64,000 bases of DNA from CAVONB01 sp963697205 (GTDB lineage Bacteria > Pseudomonadota > Alphaproteobacteria > Rhizobiales > Hyphomicrobiaceae), in the NCBI GenBank assembly GCA_963697205.1, contig CAVONB010000011.1:1-64000 (forward strand), given 5' to 3'. Shown one piece after another: positions 27,306 through 36,185 of the stretch. The notes under the pieces were generated by a model. The model saw only the letters and a program-made list of their open reading frames with translations, was not told where the DNA came from and ran no database searches. The number at the start of each line of letters is the position of its first letter. The first letter of the stretch is position 1. Position numbers and translations under genes: made by a program.

Positions 27306-28406
27306 ATGGCGGCCGAGACCGGATCGTATGCGACCCCGACCATTGCGCTGGCCATGGGCGATCCCGCCGGCATCAGCCCCGAGCTGACCGCGCGCCTGCT
27401 GGCGCTGCCGGAGCTTCGCGAGCGCGCCCGCCTCCTCGTCGTCGGCGACCGTCGCGTGCTGGAGGACGGCGCCCGCGTCGCGGGCCTCTCGCTCGACGTC
27501 GACCTGCAAGGATCGACCGACCCGATACCGTCCGCGTTCCCCCGCCCGCGCCTGATCGACCTCGGCCACCTCGATCCCGCAAGCATCGTGCGCGGCCAGG
27601 TGGCGCTTGCCGGTGGCCGCTTCGCGTCGCAGAATTTTCTGTCCGCGCTCGCACTCGCCAAGGCGGGCATCGCACACGCCGTGGCCTTCACGCCCTTCAA
27701 CAAGGGCGCCATGCGGCTCGCCAATCCCGACTACGACGACGAGATCTCCTTCGTCGCGCGCGCCATCGGCTTCGACGGCGAGGCGCGGGAGTTCAATGTG
27801 CTCGACGGATTGTGGAATGCGCGTGTTACGAGCCATGTGCCGCTGTCGGCGGTCGCGGGTCTGCTGAAGACGGCCGCCATCGTGCGAGGACTTGACCTGA
27901 CCCATCGCGCCATGTCGGCCGCCGGCTTCTCCCCGCCTCGCATCGCGGTCGCAGCCCTCAATCCGCATGCCGGCGACAACGGCAACTATGGCCGCGAGGA
28001 GATCGACGTCATCGCGCCCGCCGTCGATGCGGCAAAGGCCGCCGGCATCGCCTGCGAGGGCCCATTCCCGGCCGATACGGTTTTCGTGCGCGCCCAGGCC
28101 GGCCAGTTCGACGCTGTGCTGACGATGTATCACGACCAGGGCCAGATCGCGATGAAGCTGATCGGCTTCGATAAGGGCGTGACATTGCTGGGCGGCTTTC
28201 CGATCCCGGTCACGACGCCGGCGCACGGCACCGCCTACGATATCGCCGGCAAGGGCATCGCCAATGTCGGCGCGAGCCGGGCCGCGCTCCTGCTGGGCGC
28301 GCGCATGGGTGCGGAGGTGGCGGCCAGGGGCATGGCCGCCGAGGTCGACAGCCTCGCCGCCGCCCGCGAGCGGATCGGTCTCGCGCCCTTGTCGATGGTG
28401 GCGTGA
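27306..28406 (+). CDS. pdxA: 4-hydroxythreonine-4-phosphate dehydrogenase family protein
   Basis: This 366-residue NAD-dependent decarboxylating dehydrogenase of the PdxA family has the motif AMGDPAGISPEL at the N-terminus, metal-ligand regions (TSHVPL, MYHDQGQ, HGTAYDIAGKG) and LNPHAGDNG. PdxA makes part of the pyridoxal phosphate ring. Many paralogues (PdxA2) instead act in catabolism of hydroxy acids or aromatic diols, and the closeness to a TRAP system and an FAD/Fe-S oxidoreductase favours that here. Biosynthetic pdxA usually sits beside ksgA or surA, which are absent. The start ATG at 27306 follows AAAGGACA. Confidence 0.88.
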   Translation: MAAETGSYATPTIALAMGDPAGISPELTARLLALPELRERARLLVVGDRRVLEDGARVAGLSLDVDLQGSTDPIPSAFPRPRLIDLGHLDPASIVRGQVALAGGRFASQNFLSALALAKAGIAHAVAFTPFNKGAMRLANPDYDDEISFVARAIGFDGEAREFNVLDGLWNARVTSHVPLSAVAGLLKTAAIVRGLDLTHRAMSAAGFSPPRIAVAALNPHAGDNGNYGREEIDVIAPAVDAAKAAGIACEGPFPADTVFVRAQAGQFDAVLTMYHDQGQIAMKLIGFDKGVTLLGGFPIPVTTPAHGTAYDIAGKGIANVGASRAALLLGARMGAEVAARGMAAEVDSLAAARERIGLAPLSMVA

Positions 28407-28449
28407 ACGCGGCTGCCGTGTGCGGCCAAAGTGTTGAGGACGTTGCCGC

Positions 28450-28833
28450 TCAGTCGGTCGGCTTGGCGACGTGCGCCGACGCCTCGCCCTTCTGGCGCCA
28501 GAGGAAATAGAGATTGCGTGCGTAGATGATGATGCCGAACTGGCCGAGCATCAGCACCAGATTGGCCGCATAAACGGCATAGACCAGCACCAGAAGCGCG
28601 CCACCGAAACTCAAATACCAGAACAGTTCGGGCACCACGGAGCGCTTGGCGCGCTCGCTGGCCCACAATTGGATGAACCAGCGGAACACGAACAGCGATT
28701 GGCCGAATAGGCCGATCAGCAGCATCGTCTTGCCGGTGGGCGACAGGTCGACCCAGGCCTTGTCCCACCATAGGGACAGCTTTTCGGCGATAGTGGCGTA
28801 CACGGGCGGTGCTGCCTCGCTGGCTGACGGCAC
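28450..28833 (-). CDS. lipid-A-disaccharide synthase N-terminal-like (LAB_N) membrane protein
   Basis: This small membrane protein has about three spans and the LAB_N signature FGQSLFVFRWFIQLWASERA followed by VVPELFWYLSFGGALL. The domain is named after its fusion to LpxB in some bacteria. As a free protein it often accompanies GT2 and GT39 genes for lipid A or undecaprenyl-linked sugar modification, as seen here. The start is uncertain: GTG at 28833 gives 127 residues and GTG at 28803 gives 117. Neither has a strong ribosome-binding site. The gene is convergent with pdxA and lies 119 bases downstream of the GT2 gene. Confidence 0.82.
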   Translation of the reverse strand: MPSASEAAPPVYATIAEKLSLWWDKAWVDLSPTGKTMLLIGLFGQSLFVFRWFIQLWASERAKRSVVPELFWYLSFGGALLVLVYAVYAANLVLMLGQFGIIIYARNLYFLWRQKGEASAHVAKPTD

Positions 28834-28952
28834 CGGCTGTCGGCGCGAGCCAGCCTCTAGCACATCGCGCGGCCGATCGGTGTGGGGACGCGGCCGCAGG
28901 TCGCGGGGTATTCCACTTATGGGACCACGAAGCGCGCCCCGCCGCAGCCGTG

Positions 28953-29765
28953 TCAGGACTTGTCGACCACCGTGAGCTTCGGCGCGTCCCCGCGCCGCGG
29001 CGGATGATGGGCGGCGATCTCGGCCATCGGGCGGCCCGCGGGCACGCTCTCCACCACGGCCGGGACCCTCGTGCGTTTGCGCAGCCAAGTCACGCCGACG
29101 AGGTCGTAAAGCCCGACCAGCGCCCGGTTGAGGTTGTTGTACTTCGACACGCCGGCCTGGCGCGCGCGATCGTTGACCGGCACGTAGGCGACTTCCTGGC
29201 CATAGGTCTGGAACAGCGCCGGCAGGTAGCGATGCATGCTGGTGAAGAAGGGCAGTCGCAGGAAAACTTCGCGCCAGTAGGCTTTGATGCCGCAGCCAGT
29301 GTCGGGACAATCGTCCTTCAGCACCGCGTCGCGGATCCAGTTAGCCGCCTTCGAGGCCCACCGCTTGGACCCTTCGGCCTGCCGGTTCGTGCGCACGCCG
29401 TTGACCAGCGCCGGTCCCTTGGCACCCGGCGGCGCGAGCTTCTCGATCAGGCGCGGGATGTCGCGCGGATCGTTCTGCCCGTCCCCGTCCATGGTGGCGA
29501 CCACGCCATGCGACGCAGCTGTGATGCCCGTGCGCAACGCCGCGCTCTGCCCCGCGCGCACCCCATGCCTGAGGTAGCGCAAGCCCGGACACTTGCCCGA
29601 CGCGATCAGCGCCTTCACTTCCTCACCCGTCGCATCCTCGCTGCAGTCGTCGACGACGATCACCTCGCCGATCATCTCGGCCGGCACGACGGCATACGTT
29701 TCCTCGACGAGGCGGCCGATGTTTCCGGCCTCGTTGAGTGCGGGCAGAACGATGGTGATGCGCAT
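28953..29765 (-). CDS. glycosyltransferase family 2, polyprenyl-phosphate sugar transferase-like
   Basis: This 270-residue GT2 enzyme of the dolichol-phosphate-mannose synthase/ArnC kind starts with ITIVLPALNEAGNIG and has the nucleotide-binding EVIVVDDCSEDAT and the metal motif MDGDGQNDP. It lacks the C-terminal membrane pair found in ArnC. It likely transfers a sugar from a nucleotide donor to a polyprenyl phosphate at the cytoplasmic membrane face. The start at 29765 begins nine codons inside a longer frame and matches the family N-terminus. The GT39 gene is divergent, 293 bases away, and is the likely user of its product. Confidence 0.9.
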   Translation of the reverse strand: MRITIVLPALNEAGNIGRLVEETYAVVPAEMIGEVIVVDDCSEDATGEEVKALIASGKCPGLRYLRHGVRAGQSAALRTGITAASHGVVATMDGDGQNDPRDIPRLIEKLAPPGAKGPALVNGVRTNRQAEGSKRWASKAANWIRDAVLKDDCPDTGCGIKAYWREVFLRLPFFTSMHRYLPALFQTYGQEVAYVPVNDRARQAGVSKYNNLNRALVGLYDLVGVTWLRKRTRVPAVVESVPAGRPMAEIAAHHPPRRGDAPKLTVVDKS

Positions 29766-30058
29766 GGCGTTCGGTCCCCGGACATGCCGCATGGCGCATG
29801 CGGCAAGACCCTGCTCGTTCTCTCGGCGTTCGGCTTCGGTCGGCGGACGTCGGCAAGGGCCCGAGCACCATGGGACAACCGCCGCAAGGGCGCGTCGCGA
29901 CGGCGACCGATACGTTCAGACTAGCAGTCTTCCCCTTCCCGCCTCAACCGAGTAAATGGACGCGGGCGTCGCAGGTGTGGACACGCGGCTTGCAGTAAGT
30001 GGCACGGGGCGTGTCCAGCGCGCATGGCACCACGGTGGCGCGCGTTGAGGGGACATCG

Positions 30059-31549
30059 ATGAGACACGAGCCGCAACGTGTGACTGCCGAGACCCGACGC
30101 TGGCTCGCCGGTTTCGGCCTGGTGCTCCTGGCGCTGCTCGTCTTTCGCCTTTTCGCGTTGTCGCGCAACGGCACCGACCTCTTCTTCGACGAGGCGCAGT
30201 ACTGGTCCTGGAGCCTCGATCCCTCCGCCGGCTACTATTCCAAGCCGCCGCTGATCGCCTGGATCATTCGCGCCGCAACCGAAGCGTGCGGCGTCTCCGA
30301 ATTCTGCATCAGGCTTCCCTCGCCGCTGATCCACACCGGTACCGCGCTGATCGTGTTCGCGCTCGCCCGCCACCTCTACGACACGCGCGTCGGCGTCTTG
30401 TCCGGCCTCGCCTTCGCCACGCTGCCCGGCGTCTCCCTGTCCGCCGGCATCATTTCCACCGACGTGCCGCTTCTGTTTTTCTGGGCGCTCGCGCTCTTGG
30501 CCTTCGCCCGACTGCTCGATACACCGGCGTGGTGGCCGTCACTCCTGCTCGGCGCCGCCCTGGGCCTCGGCCTCAACGCCAAGTATGCGATGGCCTATTT
30601 CGTCCTGTGCGCGGGCGTCTATCTCGCGATAACGCCCGAGCGCCGCACGATCCTGCGCGACCGCCGGTTGTGGGCGGCGCTGGCGATTGGCCTCGCACTG
30701 ATCGTGCCCAATCTCGCCTGGAACTACGCCCACAAGTTCGCGACCTTCGCCCATACCGCCGACAATGCGCGCTGGGGTGGCAGCCTGTTCCGGCCGGGCA
30801 AGGCCCTTGAGTTCTTTGGCGCCCAGTTCGGCGTCTTCGGCCCGATCCTGTTCGCTGGCCTCTTGACCATCGCCTGGCGCGCGCGCACGCGCCGCCTGCC
30901 CGAGCCCGACCGGTACCTGCTGGCCTTCGCTCTCCCCGTGCTGGTGATCATCACGATCCAGGCGTTCTTGTCGCGGGCGCACGCCAACTGGGCAGCCGTG
31001 TCCTATGTCGCAGCCACCGTGCTCGTAACGGCGACGCTGGTGCGCGAGCTGTCGTGGGGCTGGCTGCGCACGTCACTCGGCATCCACGCCGCGATCCTCG
31101 TCCTCCTCGCGCTCGGCACGACGATGGCCGGACGCGCCGCCCTGCCCGGCCTGCCCGATCCCTTCGCCCGCACGCTCGGCTGGCGCGCCCTGGCCGATAC
31201 GACGCGCGCAGAGCTGGAGCGCGCCCGGGCGGCCGGCACGCCGTATCGTGCCGTCATCGCCGACGACAGGCCTGTGACGGCGGAGCTGCTCTATTACATG
31301 CGCGCCGAGCCCGTGCCCGTTTATGCCTGGCGCGAGCGGGACCTGCCGCAGGACCACTTCGAGCTGGAGCGGCCTTATGTGAAGGGAGCGCCCGAGCCCG
31401 TGCTGCTGGTCAGCGTGCGCGGCGACGCAGGGCCTGTCACACGCCACTTCGCCTCGGTCGAGCGGCTTGGCGACCGCATCCTCCCGGCCGGCCCTGCGGC
31501 GACTCGCAGGATGACGATTTATGCGCTTTCAGGTTTTAAGGGGCGCTAA
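30059..31549 (+). CDS. glycosyltransferase family 39 (ArnT/PMT-like) membrane protein
   Basis: This 496-residue membrane glycosyltransferase has about 11 spans. The first periplasmic loop has DLFFDEAQYWSWSLDPSAGYYSKPPL, shown here by its key part DEAQYW, matching the catalytic acidic motif of ArnT-type enzymes, which take sugar from a polyprenyl phosphate. The C-terminal periplasmic part is soluble (about residues 375-496). Together with the divergent GT2 and LAB_N genes it forms a module that probably decorates lipid A or another glycolipid. The ATG at 30059 (codon 21 of a longer frame) gives a normal short cytoplasmic N-terminus before the first span. The acceptor is unknown. Confidence 0.88.
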   Translation: MRHEPQRVTAETRRWLAGFGLVLLALLVFRLFALSRNGTDLFFDEAQYWSWSLDPSAGYYSKPPLIAWIIRAATEACGVSEFCIRLPSPLIHTGTALIVFALARHLYDTRVGVLSGLAFATLPGVSLSAGIISTDVPLLFFWALALLAFARLLDTPAWWPSLLLGAALGLGLNAKYAMAYFVLCAGVYLAITPERRTILRDRRLWAALAIGLALIVPNLAWNYAHKFATFAHTADNARWGGSLFRPGKALEFFGAQFGVFGPILFAGLLTIAWRARTRRLPEPDRYLLAFALPVLVIITIQAFLSRAHANWAAVSYVAATVLVTATLVRELSWGWLRTSLGIHAAILVLLALGTTMAGRAALPGLPDPFARTLGWRALADTTRAELERARAAGTPYRAVIADDRPVTAELLYYMRAEPVPVYAWRERDLPQDHFELERPYVKGAPEPVLLVSVRGDAGPVTRHFASVERLGDRILPAGPAATRRMTIYALSGFKGR

Positions 31550-31673
31550 GCCGGCCGACCCGAGGCCAACCGAGCAAAGGGCAACCGGTTCGATGAGAGA
31601 GCGGGCGGGCGCAAGCGGAACCGCGATTGCGCCTCCCGGCGTTTTGCCAGTACCGGGCCGTGGCGACACACGC

Positions 31674-31830
31674 TATAGCACGTCGCATATTGATGAAATC
31701 GAAGCCGACAGGCCGCAAAGCGGGCCGGCTGGTAGGCCGCCATCGCCGAGGCGCTGCGCGCCGCGGGCGAAAAAATGACAGAGTGTTCCGACGGAAGTCG
31801 GAGCCACTCCGGATGTGTCCGCTATCGCAA
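31674..31830 (+). repeat. dispersed intergenic repeat, copy B
   Basis: This is the second copy of the element at 10419-10570, in the same orientation and roughly three-quarters identical by eye. It ends 16 bases before the bdhA start, so it lies in the leader or promoter region. Stems seen here are GGCCGC-AAA-GCGGGCC (31711-31726 region), GCGC-rich palindromes near 31750, and GAGTG...CACTC enclosing CCGAC-GGAA-GTCGG (31790-31808 region). The outer stem is kept in copy A although the inner bases differ. Confidence 0.65.
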
Positions 31831-31846
31831 CAAAAGGGTGTGAACC

Positions 31847-32626
31847 ATGCAACTCAAAGGCAGGACCGCCGTCGTCACCGGTTCGACCTCCGGCATCGGC
31901 CTGGGCATCGCGCAGGCGCTGGCCGATGCCGGCGCCGATATCGTCATGAATGGATTGGGCAGCGAAGCCGACAACGCCGAGGCCATCCAGTCGGTGGCCA
32001 AGAAGGGCGTCCGTGTCGCCTTCGATCCCGCCGACATGCTGCGCCACAACCAGATCGCCGCCATGATCGAGAAGGCGGAGCGCGACTTCGGCAAGGTCGA
32101 CATTCTCGTCAACAATGCGGGCATCCAGCACGTATCGCCGATCGAGGAATTCCCGATCGAGAAGTGGGACGCGATCCTCGCCATCAACCTATCGGCCTCG
32201 TTCCACAGCGTGCGCGCCGTCGTGCCGGGCATGAAGAGCCGCAAGTGGGGCCGCATCATCAACGTCTGCTCGGCCCACTCCCTCGTCGCCTCGCCCTACA
32301 AGGTGGCCTATGTCGCGGCCAAGCACGGCCTCGCGGGCCTGACCAAGGTCGTCGCGCTCGAGCTCGCCGAGACCGGCATCACCGTCAACGCCGTCTCGCC
32401 GGGCTTCGTGTGGACCCCGCTCGTCGCCAAGCAGATCCCCGACCTCGCCCGCTCCAAGGGTTTCAGCGAGGAGGAAGCCAAGCGCATGGTGCTGACGGCC
32501 CAACCGACCAAGCGGTTCGTGACGGTGGAGGAGTTGGGCGCGCTTGCCGCGTTCCTGTCCAGCGATGCCGCGGCCTCGATCACGGGCGCGAACTATTCGG
32601 TGGATGGCGGCTGGACGGCTCAGTAG
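31847..32626 (+). CDS. bdhA: 3-hydroxybutyrate dehydrogenase
   Basis: This 259-residue short-chain dehydrogenase interconverts 3-hydroxybutyrate and acetoacetate with NAD, a step in poly-3-hydroxybutyrate use. The glycine motif TGSTSGIGLGIA, the NNAG strand motif, the catalytic YVAAK (about residue 152) and the family-typical segments FNEF-like EFPIEKWD and GFVWTPLVAKQIPD are present. The length is exactly that of BdhA proteins. The start at 31847 is preceded by AAGGGT. The dispersed repeat sits directly upstream and could affect its expression. A phasin gene at 41638 supports polyhydroxybutyrate metabolism in this organism. Confidence 0.94.
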   Translation: MQLKGRTAVVTGSTSGIGLGIAQALADAGADIVMNGLGSEADNAEAIQSVAKKGVRVAFDPADMLRHNQIAAMIEKAERDFGKVDILVNNAGIQHVSPIEEFPIEKWDAILAINLSASFHSVRAVVPGMKSRKWGRIINVCSAHSLVASPYKVAYVAAKHGLAGLTKVVALELAETGITVNAVSPGFVWTPLVAKQIPDLARSKGFSEEEAKRMVLTAQPTKRFVTVEELGALAAFLSSDAAASITGANYSVDGGWTAQ

Positions 32627-33150
32627 GCCGAGAGCACATGAACCCCGCCAAGCCACACCGGCCCCTGGCCGGTGGTCGGCGGCTTCGTCTCGCTCGGTCG
32701 TACCGGACGGTTCGGGCTGGCGCCCTACATCTTGCCCGGAGATTCGACCGCGGCCATCGGCAATCCGTCACGTTTGCCCTGCCACATCGCGCCGACAAGA
32801 AAGGCGACAGCGGCAACCGTCACGGCAGCCGCAATGGCGATTTCGCGCGAACAGCGGCGAAGTCGGCGAGCGAGCGGCGGTGGCGATTCGAGTTTCAACA
32901 TGTCGGCAGCATGCTTGAGGGCGAGCCGCGTCCGCCAGAGCACCAGGTGCCGCGCGACAGAAAGGCCCAGGGCCGCTCGCGCCGCGGGCTCATGACCCGT
33001 GCACCGCCGCAGGGCGCCAGGGCGCCGAATCGGCGCTCGCCCTGCGACCGGCGTGCCCGCCATGCAGCGATGGTGCTTGCGCGCGGCCCCGCACCGTTGC
33101 CTAAGATGGCGCACTTGCCGCGATGCCGCGCGGCGCCGCCGGAGCACCCC
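32627..33150. other. intergenic region between bdhA and the RraA-like gene
   Basis: This 524-base stretch holds one possible minus-strand gene (32725-32901, listed separately). The rest shows no convincing coding frame on either strand. No hairpin terminator for bdhA is evident. Confidence 0.4.
32725..32901 (-). CDS. possible small single-span membrane protein
   Basis: This frame encodes 58 residues: a basic N-terminal half (LARRLRRCSRE), one hydrophobic segment of about 19 residues (IAIAAAVTVAAVAFLVGAM) and a short polar tail. Such a layout is common in small alphaproteobacterial membrane proteins, but I recognise no family. In-frame codons continue upstream, so the start may be earlier (for example a GTG near 32950). 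No clear ribosome-binding site is seen. Confidence 0.35.
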   Translation of the reverse strand: MLKLESPPPLARRLRRCSREIAIAAAVTVAAVAFLVGAMWQGKRDGLPMAAVESPGKM

Positions 33151-33819
33151 ATGCCATCCTCTGCCCCCCCGCGCCCCGCCGATCCTCTGGTCGCGCGCTT
33201 TTCGCTGCTGGCCACGCCGACCATCGCCAATGCCCTGGACGACGTCGCCTTCCCCGGCGTCATGACCGGCATGACCCAGATGGTCCCGGGCACGCGCTGC
33301 GCCGGTCGGGCCGTCACCGTGCTCCAGGTGTCGTCGGAGCGCGGCGACTACACCTCGGCCGACTTCAAGGTCGGCCACATGATCGAGGCCGCCGGCCCCG
33401 GCGACGTCGTCGTCGTCGACAACGGTGGGCGCCCGGTCTCGACCTGGGGCGGGCTCGCCACCTTCGCGGCCAAGGTCAAGGGGCTTGGCGGACTGGTGGT
33501 CGACGGCGGCGTTCGCGATCGCGAGGAGATGATCGAGCACGGCTTCCCCGTCTTCGCCCGTCATATGACGCCGCTGACCGGGCGCTCGCGCATCAAGGTG
33601 GTCTCGATCGGCGAACCGGTGAGTTGCGGCGGCGTGCGCGTGCGCTCAGGCGATATCATCGTCGCCGACGGCTCCGGCGCCGTCTGCATTCCCGCCGAGA
33701 CCGCCGAGCAGGTCGCCACCCTCGCCGAGCGCTACACGGCCGACGACCGGCTGGCCGAGACCGAGCTCGCCAAGGGCCTGTCGTTCCGCGAGGCCATGGC
33801 CAGGTTCACGCGCATCTGA
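33151..33819 (+). CDS. RraA-like / 4-hydroxy-4-methyl-2-oxoglutarate aldolase family protein
   Basis: This 222-residue protein has the RraA/HMG aldolase fold. Signatures are TIANALDDV near the N-terminus, PGDVVVVDNGG, WGGLATFAAKVKGLGGLVVDG and GVRDREEM with the catalytic Arg-Asp pair, and GDIIVADGSGAVCIP. Members either inhibit RNase E or act as aldolases/decarboxylases on oxaloacetate-type products of aromatic catabolism. The gene overlaps the MFS gene by one base (TGATG), and a VOC dioxygenase-like gene follows, which supports the catabolic reading. The ATG at 33151 has GGAGCA upstream. Confidence 0.88.
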   Translation: MPSSAPPRPADPLVARFSLLATPTIANALDDVAFPGVMTGMTQMVPGTRCAGRAVTVLQVSSERGDYTSADFKVGHMIEAAGPGDVVVVDNGGRPVSTWGGLATFAAKVKGLGGLVVDGGVRDREEMIEHGFPVFARHMTPLTGRSRIKVVSIGEPVSCGGVRVRSGDIIVADGSGAVCIPAETAEQVATLAERYTADDRLAETELAKGLSFREAMARFTRI

Positions 33820-35129
33820 TGGCAGAAGACGCCCGCCAGAGCGCCTCCCAGTCGGCCACTGAACGCATCCCCGACGCGGCCGCGACCTCGGCGGCGGCCT
33901 CGCGCACATTCATCGCCGGCCTGATGATCCTCACGTTCTCCATGAACGCCATCAGCCGCGGCATCACCGAGACCTTCGCCGTCTTCCTCCTACCCGTCGA
34001 AAAGTCCCTTGGCGTCGACCGCTCCACGATGACGGCAACCTATTCGATCTTCATGCTCGTCGTCGGCCTGGGAGGCCCGTTCGCCGGCCAACTCGTCGAT
34101 CGCCTCGGCGCCCGCCTGACCTACGGCATCGGCCTCCTGGTGATGGGCGCGGGATATGTGCTTGCCGGCTCCGTCACCGAGATCTGGCAGTATTACGTCT
34201 GCATCGGCGTGCTGGGCGGCATCGGCAGCTGCATGCTCGGTATGGTCATCGCATCGAGTTCTTTGACACGCTGGTTCACCCACCGCCTCGGATCGATTAT
34301 CGCCTTGCCCTATGCCGCGATGGGCCTCGGCGTGCTGCTGTTCCCGCCGTTGACCCAGCTCCTGCTCCAGAATATGGACTGGCGCATGGCGCACCGCGTG
34401 CTCGGCGTTATCGTCCTGGCGCTGCTTGTTCCCGTCATGCTCATGCCGCTTGGCCGGATGACCGCGGGCTCGCCCGAATGGCAGGCCGCCCGCCGCGCGC
34501 GCGGCGCCGATGTCGGGACCGGCTGGACTGTCGCGGCAGCCATGCGCACGGCCTCGTTCTGGGGCATGTTCTCGATCCTGCTGTTCACCTCGATCGCCGC
34601 CTACGCGGCGCTCCCGCAGTCCGTCGCCTTCCTGATCGAGCGCGGTTTCGACCCGCTCGTGGCCGCCAGCGCTTTCGGCTTGATCGGCGTCATGTCCGCG
34701 ATCGGCATCGTCGGCATCGGCGTCTTGTCCGACCGTATCGGCCGGCTGCAGGCGGCCACCTGGAGCTATGTCTTCTCCGTGCTCGGCCTCGCCTCGCTGC
34801 TGGCCGTCGCGTTCTGGCCGACGCTCTGGTTCGTCTACGGTTTCGTACTCTTTTTCGGTGGCATGCAGGGCGCGCGCGGGCCGGTCATCGTCGCCATGGC
34901 CGCCAATGTTTTCAAAGGCGGCAACATCGGCAGCATCTTCGGCACGCTGTCGCTGGGCCAGGGTCTCGGCGGCGCGATCGGCTCCTGGTGCTCCGGCCTG
35001 TTGCACGACGCCACCGGCGACTATGTGGTCTCGCTGTCTTTCTCTATCGCCTGCTCGCTCCTGAGCGTCGCGATCTTCTGGATCGTGCCCGGCATCCGCC
35101 GCGAGCGCGAAAGCCTCCGCGAGCCGTGA
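33819..35129 (+). CDS. MFS transporter
   Basis: This 436-residue major facilitator protein has 12 predicted spans in two halves. The first-half loop carries GQLVDRLGARLTYG (motif A-like) and the second half GVLSDRIGRLQ. It resembles the oxalate/formate or monocarboxylate-type MFS branch by its N-terminal segment ITETFAVFLLPVEKSLG. The start ATG overlaps the stop of the RraA-like gene, so translation is coupled. It probably imports or exports the acid handled by the aldolase, whose identity is unknown. Confidence 0.9.
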   Translation: MAEDARQSASQSATERIPDAAATSAAASRTFIAGLMILTFSMNAISRGITETFAVFLLPVEKSLGVDRSTMTATYSIFMLVVGLGGPFAGQLVDRLGARLTYGIGLLVMGAGYVLAGSVTEIWQYYVCIGVLGGIGSCMLGMVIASSSLTRWFTHRLGSIIALPYAAMGLGVLLFPPLTQLLLQNMDWRMAHRVLGVIVLALLVPVMLMPLGRMTAGSPEWQAARRARGADVGTGWTVAAAMRTASFWGMFSILLFTSIAAYAALPQSVAFLIERGFDPLVAASAFGLIGVMSAIGIVGIGVLSDRIGRLQAATWSYVFSVLGLASLLAVAFWPTLWFVYGFVLFFGGMQGARGPVIVAMAANVFKGGNIGSIFGTLSLGQGLGGAIGSWCSGLLHDATGDYVVSLSFSIACSLLSVAIFWIVPGIRRERESLREP

Positions 35130-35257
35130 GCCGGCCCGCCGATCCCGATGTCGATCCCGATGCCGATTGCGGCGGCAGGCGAGGTGGCTTGCCAACGCGG
35201 CATCCCCGGTCGAAGCTGTCGATGTCGTGTCGGTCCGCCGGGCAGGGGAGATCCACA

Positions 35258-36091
35258 ATGGAGCTGACGGCGCTGAAGTCGCAGGCCTACGTACACCACC
35301 TGGCGCTGACCAGTCCCGACCCCGCGGCACTGGCGGCCTATTACGCCGACGTTCTCGACATGACGGCGGAACGCGACGGCGAGTCCTGGCGCGTCACCGG
35401 GCCCGGCCGCAGAGTGTTGCTCACCAATGGGCCCGCTCGCGGCCTCGCCCACTTTGGCCTCGCCGTGCGCGACGGCAATGGGCTCGCCGAGATGCGCGAG
35501 CGCGCCGAACGCGAAGGCCTCGCGCCACGGCCATTCGAGGATCCCTTCGTGGCGCCCGGTGCGTTCGCCGTCACCGATCCCGATGGCAACGTGGTGGTCT
35601 TCGCGCGCTCATCCGGCCCGCCGCCGCGCAAAGGTCTCCACGGCCCCCTGCAGCATGTCACCTTCGCCACGCGCGACATGGCGCGGTTCACGGCCTTCTA
35701 CGCGGACGCGTTGGGCCACGCAGTCTCCGATGTCGTCCAGCGTCCGTCCGGCGAGACGACCACGACGTTCATGCGCTCCAACCACGAGCATCACACCATC
35801 GGCGTCTTTCTGCAGGACCGCACGGGGATCGATCACTTCTCCTTCGAGGCCGGGACGTGGGACACGCTGAAGGACTGGTGCGATCGCTTCGCGCAACGAC
35901 GCATTCGCGTCGATTGGGGCCCGGGACGACATGGCCCCGGCAACAACCTGTTCGCGTTCATCACGGATCCCGATGGCAACTGGATCGAGATCTCCGCCGA
36001 GCTCGAGGTTGTGCACGACCGTCCGCTGAAGGTCTGGCCGCACGAGGAGCACACCCTCAACATGTGGGGGCCGGGCCGGCTGCGGGCGTGA
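35258..36091 (+). CDS. two-domain VOC (extradiol dioxygenase-like) protein
   Basis: This 277-residue protein is made of two vicinal-oxygen-chelate domains, as in type I extradiol (catechol 2,3-) dioxygenases. Likely metal ligands in the C-terminal domain are the His in LQHVTFATRD, the His in GIDHFSFEAG and the Glu in DPDGNWIEISAE. The N-terminal domain has DPDGNVVVFAR without the glutamate and is probably non-catalytic. The ATG at 35258 follows GGGGAG. The gene is 128 bases after the MFS gene on the same strand, and its ring-cleavage activity would fit the RraA-like aldolase, but this link is an inference. Confidence 0.85.
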   Translation: MELTALKSQAYVHHLALTSPDPAALAAYYADVLDMTAERDGESWRVTGPGRRVLLTNGPARGLAHFGLAVRDGNGLAEMRERAEREGLAPRPFEDPFVAPGAFAVTDPDGNVVVFARSSGPPPRKGLHGPLQHVTFATRDMARFTAFYADALGHAVSDVVQRPSGETTTTFMRSNHEHHTIGVFLQDRTGIDHFSFEAGTWDTLKDWCDRFAQRRIRVDWGPGRHGPGNNLFAFITDPDGNWIEISAELEVVHDRPLKVWPHEEHTLNMWGPGRLRA

Positions 36092-36185
36092 CGCGCAAAG
36101 CGCGATACGTGCACAGCTGAGGAGGCTCGCCGCGCAGACCGTCCGAGCGAAATGCGCAACAGCTGTGAGCGTCGGCGCGACGGTC

